A stretch of DNA of 64,000 nt. Origin: JAJRXG01 sp038523965. Its GTDB lineage: Bacteria > Bacteroidota > Bacteroidia > Chitinophagales > Saprospiraceae. The notes under the pieces were generated by a model. The model searched no databases. It saw only the letters and a program-made list of their open reading frames with translations, and had not been told where the DNA came from. A program made the translations under genes and the position numbers. The stretch is from contig JBCBIX010000003.1 of assembly GCA_038523965.1 (NCBI GenBank), forward strand, positions 6,127 through 70,126. Direction: 5' to 3'. Every line of letters starts with the position of its first letter. Positions within the stretch are counted from its first letter, which is position 1. Shown here piece by piece: positions 16,688-24,237 of the stretch.

Positions 16688-18052
16688 ATGGCACGTAAGA
16701 AGAAGAAAAGAAGAAGATGGCTCATACCAGTACTTCTGCTGCTCATACTGGGCATCGTCGGAGCAGTCGTCTGGCGCAATAACAATGCTCCCAAGGGTCA
16801 AGAGGTCGAAACCGAAAAGTCCACGTCAAGAACACTTAAGGAGGTGGTAAGTGCAAGTGGTCGAATCTATCCAGAGAAGGAAGTTGTTATAAGTTCAGAT
16901 GTATCTGGAGAAATTGTCGAGTTGTACATCGAGGAAGGAGACTCTATAGCGGCGGGAACAACACTTCTCAAGATCGATCCGGAGGCTTACGTCTCCGCGG
17001 TACAACGCGGTCAGGCAGATCTTAACAATGCAAAAGCAAGTGCTGCACAATCTCGAGCTCAGATCGAAACCAATCGCGCACAACGCGAAGAATTCACCAC
17101 TCAGCTCACGCAGGCAAAACGCGTACATACCCGTAACGAACAGTTGTTTAAAGACGGCATCATCTCACAAGCTGACTATGATCAATCCCTGGCAGCAGTC
17201 GAACAAGCACAAGCAAGTATTCGCTCTGCTGAAGCTAACATCCGAGCGGCTCAGGAAAATGTTAAAGGCGCAGAATTCAGGGTCAAAAGCAGTGAGGCGA
17301 CGCTTAGTGAACTTAATACAAATCTACGCCGCACAACCATCAAGGCTCCGAATAGTGGCATCATCACCAGTCTCTCGGTAGAGCAGGGCGAACGTGTCGT
17401 TGGTACTGCGCAGATGGCAGGTACTGAGATTATGCGAATCTCAGATCTCAGCACAATGGAAGCTCAAGTTGAGGTTAGTGAGAATGACATTATTAAGGTG
17501 GCCATTGGCGACGAAGTAGAAGTCGAAGTTGATGCCTATGTGGATAAAAAATTCAGAGGCTATGTCTCGGAAATTGCCAATAGCGCGACCAACGTGGCCG
17601 GTACAACGTCAGCAACTGCTACTCTTAACACTGATCAAGTCACCAACTTCATCGTGAAGATTCGTCTTGATCCCGCATCCTACCAGGAGGAGGTGCGCAG
17701 TGGTATTCGATACCCATTTCGACCTGGGATGTCCGCATCAGTAGATATCGTCACCGAGATCAAATCTGATATCCTGACAGTGCCTATCCAAGCAGTCTCT
17801 GTGCGCATGGATGAGGAGGACGAAGAGCAAGAAGAGTACGATGAAGTCGTCTTCGCCTATGAGGCAGATACTGCTCGAATGATCAAAGTCTCAACAGGCA
17901 TTCAGGATGACGAATACATTGAGATTACATCAGGACTGGATGCAGACATAGAGGTAATTAGTGGACCATATGTGGCTATTTCTAAGGTGCTCAAGGACGG
18001 ATCAGAGCTGCGAAAAAAGGAGGAAGAAGGTCCAAAAGATGGCAAAAAGTAG
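16688..18052 (+). CDS. HlyD/MacA-type periplasmic adaptor subunit
   Basis: A 454-residue membrane-fusion protein. A basic N-terminus is followed by one membrane anchor (LIPVLLLLILGIVGAVVW, about 13-31), a biotinyl-lipoyl-like half (IVELYIEEGDSIAAGTTLLKID, about 75-97), a long helical hairpin rich in Gln, Ala and Arg (100-215), the second lipoyl half (IKAPNSGIITSLSVEQGERV) and beta-barrel domains. Between barrel and C-terminus is an acidic patch, DEEDEEQEEYDE. It links the TolC-like channel upstream to an inner membrane pump; similarity to MacA suggests an ABC permease of MacB type. Its end overlaps the next gene by 14 bases. Confidence 0.88.
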   Translation: MARKKKKRRRWLIPVLLLLILGIVGAVVWRNNNAPKGQEVETEKSTSRTLKEVVSASGRIYPEKEVVISSDVSGEIVELYIEEGDSIAAGTTLLKIDPEAYVSAVQRGQADLNNAKASAAQSRAQIETNRAQREEFTTQLTQAKRVHTRNEQLFKDGIISQADYDQSLAAVEQAQASIRSAEANIRAAQENVKGAEFRVKSSEATLSELNTNLRRTTIKAPNSGIITSLSVEQGERVVGTAQMAGTEIMRISDLSTMEAQVEVSENDIIKVAIGDEVEVEVDAYVDKKFRGYVSEIANSATNVAGTTSATATLNTDQVTNFIVKIRLDPASYQEEVRSGIRYPFRPGMSASVDIVTEIKSDILTVPIQAVSVRMDEEDEEQEEYDEVVFAYEADTARMIKVSTGIQDDEYIEITSGLDADIEVISGPYVAISKVLKDGSELRKKEEEGPKDGKK

Positions 18053-18665
18053 TGGCCCAACACACAGGGCCGCTCTCATCATCTTCGTGCGTAAACCAGA
18101 GTTAGGCAAAGTAAAGACAAGGCTTGCTGCAGCTGTCGGTGACACGGAGGCACTACGGATCTATAAAGCCCTCTTACGTCATACCAAGATAGTCACCTCA
18201 GAGATCAATGCCGATGTTTTCATCTACTATCATGGCGGTCTCGAAGAGGATGATGAATGGGGAATCGATTCAACTATCCATCGAAGGTCACAAGCAAAAG
18301 GTGGATTAGGAGACAAGTTAAGACATGCCTTCACCGAGGTGCTCTCCGATTATAAGGTGGCTCTGGTGATAGGGAGTGACTGTGCCCAACTTCGTTCGGC
18401 ACATATCGCATCAGCCATCAATGGATTAGAGACTTACGATACGGTCATCGGGCCTACACTTGATGGGGGATACTATCTTCTCGGTATCAAGGATTTGGCA
18501 GTGGACCTATTCAGCGATATGCCTTGGAGTACAGAAGATGTTCTACCAGTCACCATCAGCCGGCTGGAGAGGAATGGCAGAACCTATTTATGCTTAGATG
18601 AGCTCTCTGATATCGATCACATCAAAGACTGGGAGATGTACGGTAAGTCGTACATCTTAGCGTAA
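18039..18665 (+). CDS. TIGR04282-type glycosyltransferase (DUF2064)
   Basis: A 208-residue GT-A-like protein from ATG 18039, overlapping the adaptor gene by 14 bases; a longer in-frame start at 17961 would lie deep inside that gene. The start ALIIFVRKPELGKVKTRLA, the VLVIGSDC-like metal site (ALVIGSDCAQL), GPTLDGGYYLLG and LPWSTEDVLP-type segment (MPWSTEDVLPVTI) are typical of the family called 'TIGR04282 arsenosugar biosynthesis glycosyltransferase'. That name comes from a few arsenic loci; no arsenic genes are present here, so only a sugar-nucleotide transferase role is supported. It is joined to the following methyltransferase by TAATG at 18663. Confidence 0.8.
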   Translation: MAKSSGPTHRAALIIFVRKPELGKVKTRLAAAVGDTEALRIYKALLRHTKIVTSEINADVFIYYHGGLEEDDEWGIDSTIHRRSQAKGGLGDKLRHAFTEVLSDYKVALVIGSDCAQLRSAHIASAINGLETYDTVIGPTLDGGYYLLGIKDLAVDLFSDMPWSTEDVLPVTISRLERNGRTYLCLDELSDIDHIKDWEMYGKSYILA

Positions 18666-19507
18666 TGCGCGATTTCCTCAGGAACATTGTCCACTTCCTT
18701 GGTTCATCTCGACGGACCTACCACCTTGACTATGCGGATCATATCGATGTCCGTTATAATGTTCCTCGGAAGCAACTCAAGCTACTGTACGCGCAGATAG
18801 ATCAGTATCGATCGGATTACGCAGAGCTCCTACGTGCATTTCTTCAGTACACAGCTGACCTTCTGGAGATACCGTTAGAAAAGAATAACACCTATGGGAT
18901 TTATTGGAAAAATGGATATCTGCCTGGTCTCGATATCGTTACTCTGTATGGTATGATTCGTGAGCATAGACCACATCGCTATGTTGAGATTGGATCAGGG
19001 TACAGTACTTGGACCGTTCATCGTGCCCGCATGGATGGACAGACAGGCCTCCATATTACTTCGATCGATCCGGAACCTCGCAGCCATGTTTCTACGATCA
19101 GTGATGAGGTCCATCGGGTTGGTTTAGAAGACCTGGATCTGTCTGTGCTTGATGTTCTCGAACCTGGTGACATACTTTTTCTTGATGGATCGCACCGCTT
19201 GCTACCTAACAGTGACTGTACAGTGTTCTTCATGGAGGTGCTGCCTCGTCTACGTCCCGGTGTTCTGGTTCACGTGCATGATGTCTACCTGCCTTACGAC
19301 TATCCAAAGTTCATGGTCGACAGACTCTATAATGAGCAATATGCGCTGGCTATCTTCCTTCAACAATCCAGCTCCGAGATCGTCCTTCCAAACTACTTCA
19401 TCTCACAGGATGAGGTCTTGGCAGAAATCATTGCCCCGATATGGCAAGGCGATATGATGGCAAGCGTTGAGCAGCATGGAGGCTCATTTTGGTTCAAGGT
19501 GGGATAG
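18665..19507 (+). CDS. Class I SAM-dependent methyltransferase (Methyltransf_24-like)
   Basis: A 280-residue protein whose SAM-binding motif I is YVEIGSGYSTWTVHRAR (about 104-120), followed by ITSIDPEPR (motif II) and GDILFLDGSHRL. The N-terminal hundred residues, with YNVPRKQLKLLYAQIDQY, are an additional helical region. The substrate is not readable; the neighbouring glycosyltransferase and the acidic FLDGSHR motif make sugar or glycolipid methylation plausible. Its start shares a base with the stop of the glycosyltransferase (TAATG), suggesting re-initiation. The 100 bases after the stop lead into the two-component system promoter. Confidence 0.75.
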   Translation: MRDFLRNIVHFLGSSRRTYHLDYADHIDVRYNVPRKQLKLLYAQIDQYRSDYAELLRAFLQYTADLLEIPLEKNNTYGIYWKNGYLPGLDIVTLYGMIREHRPHRYVEIGSGYSTWTVHRARMDGQTGLHITSIDPEPRSHVSTISDEVHRVGLEDLDLSVLDVLEPGDILFLDGSHRLLPNSDCTVFFMEVLPRLRPGVLVHVHDVYLPYDYPKFMVDRLYNEQYALAIFLQQSSSEIVLPNYFISQDEVLAEIIAPIWQGDMMASVEQHGGSFWFKVG

Positions 19508-19596
19508 GACGACATGGTAGACTACTGCAGCAATTCGCGCTGTTAAGCCGCTGTTAAGCCATCCCGCGTGCGTCTTCTGCAGGTGTAGTTCTGGGC

Positions 19597-19604
19597 TACC
19601 TTCG
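19597..19604 (+). promoter_or_regulatory. -7 box TACCTTCG before the histidine kinase gene
   Basis: TACCTTCG ends five bases before the ATG at 19610, so the transcript would be leaderless. A weak TCTT lies 20 bases upstream where a -33 TTTG is expected. Confidence 0.45.
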
Positions 19605-19609
19605 CTGCC

Positions 19610-20884
19610 ATGCCTATTCATTTGATCAGACGTATAGCCATCCTGGGCGCTCTCTCGATCATAGGCATTATCATCATCCAGGTATATACCCTGCGACAGT
19701 CATTCACCTTAGCCGATGAAGAGTTCGATCAGTCAGTTCGCCTGGCACTCTATCAGGTAGCCGAGAAGCTTGCCAAAGTCAACCAGAGTAAGCTTCCAAA
19801 ACAAAACTTGATCCAACGTAGGTCTTCTAACTACTACGCTGTCAATATCAACGATGTCATCGATGCCAACATCTTAGAGGATTATTTGATCCAAGAACTT
19901 GAGTCTCGCGGGATCAATACTGACTTCGAGTATGCGGTCTATGACTGCCAATCCCAGGATCTCGTCTACGGTAATTACTGCAAGCCGAGCGATCTAAAAG
20001 AGACGAAGGAGAGCCGCGGGGTACTCCCAACATTTGATGATCTGGTATACTATTTCGTAGTCCGCTTCCCATCTCGTCGGGGATATGTGGTGGGCTCGAT
20101 GGGGCAAATTGTACTCTTCAGCTTGATTACGGCTCTGGCGCTCATTTTCTTCTTGTATTCTATCTGGATCATCCTGCAGCAGAAGCGACTGTCAGATCTT
20201 CAGAAAGACTTCATCAACAACATGACGCACGAGTTCAAAACTCCGATTTCATCCATCAAAATAGCTGCGAATGTCATCAAAAGTCATCCGCTCATCGACA
20301 CCAGCGATCGTCTCAAGAAATACAGTGAAATCATCGTCGAGCAAAACGAACGACTAAACAATCAGGTGGAAAAAGTCCTCAATCTTGCACGGCTTGAACA
20401 AGACAGTTTTAAACTTACTCTGGAGCAATTTGACATCACATCCACCATCGAAAAAGTGGTCAATGCCGAGCACCTCAAGGTGCAAGAACAAGGTCAGGGG
20501 GAGGTGATGTACGAGGGCCTAAGGAGTTCATACACCATCATCGGGGACAAGCTCCACTTTAGTAACGTGCTTCACAGCATCATCGATAATGCAGTCAAAT
20601 ATTGCACTTCGATTCCTCGCGTCATCATTAGGGCATATGTCAAGGGTCAAGAAGTGTTTATCGATGTCGTTGACAATGGCATCGGCATACCAAAGGAGAA
20701 CATGGAAAACCTATTCAAGAAATTCTATCGTGTTCCCACTGGTGACGTGCACGATGTGAAAGGTTTCGGGCTTGGACTATTCTACGTTCAGAATATCTGT
20801 GAAGCACATGGCTGGGACATAAAAGTACTTTCAGAGCCGGGAGTAGGCTCAACATTCAGAATCATCATACCACACAATGGCTAA
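19610..20884 (+). CDS. Membrane sensor histidine kinase
   Basis: A 424-residue kinase: membrane helix 1 (about 8-28), a periplasmic sensor region of about 140 residues, membrane helix 2 (about 167-187), then HisKA with the phosphorylation site H207 in NNMTHEFKTPISSIK, and HATPase_c with SIIDNAVKYC (N box), VDNGIGIPKENM (G1) and GFGLGLFYV (G2). The sensor part has no recognised domain; two Cys lie in YDCQSQDLVYGNYCK. The stop overlaps the response regulator start by eight bases, so the two are a coupled pair. What it senses is unknown. Confidence 0.92.
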   Translation: MPIHLIRRIAILGALSIIGIIIIQVYTLRQSFTLADEEFDQSVRLALYQVAEKLAKVNQSKLPKQNLIQRRSSNYYAVNINDVIDANILEDYLIQELESRGINTDFEYAVYDCQSQDLVYGNYCKPSDLKETKESRGVLPTFDDLVYYFVVRFPSRRGYVVGSMGQIVLFSLITALALIFFLYSIWIILQQKRLSDLQKDFINNMTHEFKTPISSIKIAANVIKSHPLIDTSDRLKKYSEIIVEQNERLNNQVEKVLNLARLEQDSFKLTLEQFDITSTIEKVVNAEHLKVQEQGQGEVMYEGLRSSYTIIGDKLHFSNVLHSIIDNAVKYCTSIPRVIIRAYVKGQEVFIDVVDNGIGIPKENMENLFKKFYRVPTGDVHDVKGFGLGLFYVQNICEAHGWDIKVLSEPGVGSTFRIIIPHNG

Positions 20885-21566
20885 ATTACTGTACGTCGAA
20901 GATGACGCCACACTGGCATTCGTAACCAGGGACAATCTGGAACAGCAAGGATTCGAGGTCACTCATTGTGAGGATGGCTTACTGGCCAAAAAAGCATTCG
21001 AATCAGAGCCTCACGACCTCTGTATCATCGATGTGATGCTACCACATCTGGATGGTTTTCAGTTGGCAGAGCACATCCGGGAGAAAAATTCGCAGATTCC
21101 GATCGTCTTTGTCACGGCCAAATCCATGCAAGAGGACAAAATCAAAGGTCTTAAGATTGGCGCTGACGATTACATCACCAAGCCATTTAGCGTCGAAGAA
21201 CTCATCCTGAAGGTCAACATCTTTCTGAAGCGCAAATTCATCTATGAGCAGTCTGACGATCAAAAATTCACAATCGGCAAGTACACCTTTGATGTTGCAA
21301 ATCTCTCCCTAAGCGTGGATGAGCAAACCAAAAAAGTGACCCAGCGTGAAGGAGAACTTTTGGAGGTATTAGCCACCAACATGAATCAAATCGTCAAGCG
21401 TAAATTTCTCCTCGAGAGCATATGGGGAAAAGAAGACTACTTCTTAGGTCGGAGTATGGATGTCTTCATCAGCAGACTGCGTAAACATCTGTCTGAAGAT
21501 CCAAGTCTGAAAATCGAAAATGTCCACGGTGTCGGATTCCGACTTCTGGATGGAGATCACTCGTAG
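20877..21566 (+). CDS. OmpR/PhoB-family response regulator
   Basis: A 229-residue regulator with a receiver domain (1-120) containing the acidic pocket VEDDA, phosphoacceptor D52 in IIDVMLPHLDG and the conserved Lys in GADDYITKPF, and a winged-helix DNA-binding domain (about 130-226) with TQREGELLEVLATN and SRLRKHLSEDPSLKIENVHGVGFRL. It is the partner of the kinase just upstream. Its last ten bases overlap the end of the convergent permease gene, so no terminator fits between them. The regulated genes are not evident. Confidence 0.93.
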   Translation: MAKLLYVEDDATLAFVTRDNLEQQGFEVTHCEDGLLAKKAFESEPHDLCIIDVMLPHLDGFQLAEHIREKNSQIPIVFVTAKSMQEDKIKGLKIGADDYITKPFSVEELILKVNIFLKRKFIYEQSDDQKFTIGKYTFDVANLSLSVDEQTKKVTQREGELLEVLATNMNQIVKRKFLLESIWGKEDYFLGRSMDVFISRLRKHLSEDPSLKIENVHGVGFRLLDGDHS

Positions 21567-22798
21567 CGAAGTGACTCTATAGGGTCAAGGCGTGCAGCCT
21601 TGAGTGCCGGGTAGAGACCAGAGACGATCCCTACAAATAGACACACAAAAAACGCCAGAATGATCCATGCCCATGGGATAACAAAAGGGCTTTTGATCAA
21701 CATGCCAACGACATTACCAACGACGATTCCGAGGAGTACGCCGATAGCACCCCCGACCTGAGTGATAACGACTGCCTCCGTGAGAAACTGTACCAGGATA
21801 TTCCTTCGCTTCGCACCGAGCGCCTTGGATACACCGATCTCTCGAGTACGTTCTGTAACTGTGACTAACATGATATTCATCAATCCAATCGAGGCCCCTA
21901 AGAGGGTCATCAGAGCGATGGCAATGGTTCCGAGCCTTAGATTGCGGGTCAGATCCTTGAGCTGATTTAGGACGCTATCACTCTTGCGTACCTCAAAGTC
22001 ATTGGGCTGTGAGCTCCTCAGCTTGCGTATGTTACGCATGGGTACTATCGAAGCCGCAATTGCTTGATCGATTTCCTGCCCATTCGAGACTCCTACAAGT
22101 AGGTTATAATTCTTCTCAGGGTATCCGTAGACCTGTTTGGCCTTGGTGATCGTGATGAAGGCACGACGGTCGCTGTTGCCACCAAAGTTGCTTCCCTTGG
22201 ATGCCAGAACACCGATGACTTTGTATCGTGCTGCATTGATAGAGATGACTTTGTTGATGGCTCTTTCTGGCTTCTCATCGAACAGTTCATCTACAAGATC
22301 TTTACCGATGATGGCCTTGTTTGAGGACGTTTCTACCTCAAGTCGAGTAAAGTTGCGACCTGCCGATAACTCATAGCTGGAGACGTCGAGGTAGTTTTCG
22401 TCAATGCCTCTTATTGTTACAGTAGGATTCGTCTTTATGTCTCGGTACTGCACTTCAGCATTGGAGGTACAATACGATTCGATGGATACACGTGCTGTAC
22501 CGTAGCGATATTTCTCCTTGAATGCGCGCACCTGTTCATAGATGAGTGGATCCGCGCGTTTTGTCCTACGTCCATCACGATTACTGCGGATGTTCTCACG
22601 AAGTGGTCGTACGTTAAATGAGTTGGCACCAAGCTTATTAAAACTATCGCTCAAGGAAAACAACACGCTATCTATCGCGGTCAGAATACCAACCAGACAG
22701 GTAATCCCAACCGCGATAATCATCAGGGTTAATGACGTCCTTAGGAAGTTGGACTTAAGCGATCGAAGCGCTACGCGTATGTTTTCGGAGATGTTCAA
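21557..22798 (-). CDS. MacB-type ABC transporter permease (FtsX-like)
   Basis: A 413-residue protein with membrane helix 1 (about 22-45, LTLMIIAVGITCLVGILTAI), a large periplasmic MacB_PCD domain (50-280) and three C-terminal FtsX helices, including the typical VTERTREIGVSKALGAKRR and GLYPALKAARLDPIESLRYE. The only start before the conserved N-terminus is TTG at 22796-22798. MacB-like permeases act with a separate or fused ATPase; no ATPase gene is in the window. It could pair with the TolC/HlyD genes at 15245-18052, which lack a pump, but it lies 3.5 kb away on the other strand. Confidence 0.88.
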   Translation of the reverse strand: MNISENIRVALRSLKSNFLRTSLTLMIIAVGITCLVGILTAIDSVLFSLSDSFNKLGANSFNVRPLRENIRSNRDGRRTKRADPLIYEQVRAFKEKYRYGTARVSIESYCTSNAEVQYRDIKTNPTVTIRGIDENYLDVSSYELSAGRNFTRLEVETSSNKAIIGKDLVDELFDEKPERAINKVISINAARYKVIGVLASKGSNFGGNSDRRAFITITKAKQVYGYPEKNYNLLVGVSNGQEIDQAIAASIVPMRNIRKLRSSQPNDFEVRKSDSVLNQLKDLTRNLRLGTIAIALMTLLGASIGLMNIMLVTVTERTREIGVSKALGAKRRNILVQFLTEAVVITQVGGAIGVLLGIVVGNVVGMLIKSPFVIPWAWIILAFFVCLFVGIVSGLYPALKAARLDPIESLRYE

Positions 22799-22870
22799 GA
22801 CTGTCTGAGTACCTATCCCTCACAAGATAGATGAACCAGGCCGAAGACAACTCTGGAGTAGACCGACAGG

Positions 22871-23713
22871 TCAGTCCTGGAGACTAACTCGCTCCTCTGT
22901 CAGATGGAAAAGATCTGATATCGTTTGGACAGCTCGGTCAAACTGAGGTGGACGCTGGCCAGTGAACATGGCATAAATCAGCAGCCCAAGTTTGCCAACG
23001 GTATGATCACCTGTCAGTTGATCCATAGAATCAAGATTCAGTTTACACACAGCAGCGATCTCTTCTCTCGAGTAGGGAGTCAGATCTGGAAAGTTTACTC
23101 TCGGATTCATACGAATCCACATTTTGATCGCTGCGATCAATGCGATATTGATCTGGTCGGGTGCATACCCATTAAGAAGCTGCTCTCTCGATAGAACCAA
23201 GACACCGTCTTCATGATAGGTCTCTATAGAATGTAGCGATTCTATTCTCGGAGTGGCAAATGGGTGGTCATACACGATAATGTCACCATAGTGATCCATC
23301 ATATATTCGTCAAGCCGCATCGTAAGTCTGATGCACTCATGAGCGATGAGCGCCTTTATGTCCTCTTCTAACGGCATATCCCGCGATCGCTTAGCAATAA
23401 AGTTTTTATCGCTCATGAACAATGCCATGCGATGTTCAAAACGTTGTCGCTCTTCATTGCCCAAGGCCGCGAAAAAGGGAGAGACTCGCTCCAAAAAAGC
23501 CGCCAACTTCGAGTCCAAACGAGGTGGGTACTTGTTCCACCACCACATATTGATCTGATGGCTGAAGATGTAAGTCACCACCATCAAGACAATAGCGAGG
23601 ATGAGAGGCCAACTCGGCAACTCCTCCTGATAGCTTAGCGATGACCACAAGAAGTAGACACTGTAACCGGCTGGCAATACCATCAGATAGACTGAAAAAG
23701 GAACATCTCTCAT
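22871..23713 (-). CDS. MtfA-like (M90 peptidase-related) membrane protein lacking the HExxH motif
   Basis: A 280-residue protein with two N-terminal membrane helices (about 8-25 and 34-51) and a cytoplasmic part whose course follows the MtfA/DUF980 family: RFEHRMALFMSDKNFIAK, an ALIAHECIRL segment (121-130), YGDIIVYDHPFATP, and GVLVLSREQLLNGY. In MtfA the next block is a HEFAH-type zinc site after N-V; here the equivalent is NIALIAAIKMWIRM (189-202), with no His or Glu. If the family assignment is right the peptidase activity is lost. The family call rests on pattern memory, so it is moderate. Confidence 0.5.
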   Translation of the reverse strand: MRDVPFSVYLMVLPAGYSVYFLWSSLSYQEELPSWPLILAIVLMVVTYIFSHQINMWWWNKYPPRLDSKLAAFLERVSPFFAALGNEERQRFEHRMALFMSDKNFIAKRSRDMPLEEDIKALIAHECIRLTMRLDEYMMDHYGDIIVYDHPFATPRIESLHSIETYHEDGVLVLSREQLLNGYAPDQINIALIAAIKMWIRMNPRVNFPDLTPYSREEIAAVCKLNLDSMDQLTGDHTVGKLGLLIYAMFTGQRPPQFDRAVQTISDLFHLTEERVSLQD

Positions 23714-23749
23714 GCCAAGCCAAGTTAGGTCGAATCCATAATCCTGCGA

Positions 23750-24166
23750 TTAGAGCATCAGCTTCCGCAGTACAACATCCACTCGTCTGTTATTTAGTCG
23801 GCCAGACCAGGAGTCATTGTCGTAGACGGGGTTCAACTCTCCAAAGTCAATTTTCTTAATGTCATGAAAATCCATATCGAGGGTCATCAGGTAAGAGATT
23901 ACTGTGCGACTTCTCATCTCTGATAGGTATTGGTTATACTCCACACTCCCGATGTCGTTGGTGTGACCATGAACCTCGATGTCATACTCGTTAAGTCGCT
24001 CAACATCAAATATGAAATCACTGAGCCTTAGGCTTTGCTCCTCATCCATCCAATAGCTGCCACCACCAAAAAAAATACTGATCACCTTGTCCTCTGGCCC
24101 TATACCCTGGGCACAGCACGATGCACAAGCGCCTAAAAAAATGATTGTCAAAAGTGAATTCCTCAC
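23750..24166 (-). CDS. OmpA-domain envelope protein
   Basis: A 138-residue exported protein from GTG 24164-24166; this start places the hydrophobic LLTIIFLGACASCCAQ right at the N-terminus and sits five bases after a TACCTTTC promoter-like box, whereas the longer TTG start at 24202 would precede it. The rest is an OmpA C-terminal peptidoglycan-binding domain: IEVHGHTNDIGSVEYNQYLSEMRSRTVISYLM, then GRLNNRRVDVVL. LGAC could be a lipobox. It has no beta-barrel, so it is a small periplasmic anchor protein. It is divergent from the RemB-like gene, with 71 bases between the starts. Confidence 0.72.
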   Translation of the reverse strand: MRNSLLTIIFLGACASCCAQGIGPEDKVISIFFGGGSYWMDEEQSLRLSDFIFDVERLNEYDIEVHGHTNDIGSVEYNQYLSEMRSRTVISYLMTLDMDFHDIKKIDFGELNPVYDNDSWSGRLNNRRVDVVLRKLML

Positions 24167-24171
24167 CTTGG

Positions 24172-24179
24172 GAAAGGTA
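24172..24179 (-). promoter_or_regulatory. -7-like box TACCTTTC before the OmpA-domain gene
   Basis: On the minus strand TACCTTTC differs from TAnnTTTG at its last base and ends five bases before the GTG at 24166. It supports that start codon and a very short leader. Confidence 0.4.
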
Positions 24180-24237
24180 CTGTGAACTTGGAGTGGGATC
24201 AAGGTCGAGATTGTATGAATTATCCCAACTTTACATA

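Noticed and set aside
18039..18665. Arsenosugar biosynthesis locus suggested by the glycosyltransferase family name
   Set aside because: No arsenite methyltransferase, arsenic transporter or radical SAM arsenosugar gene is nearby.
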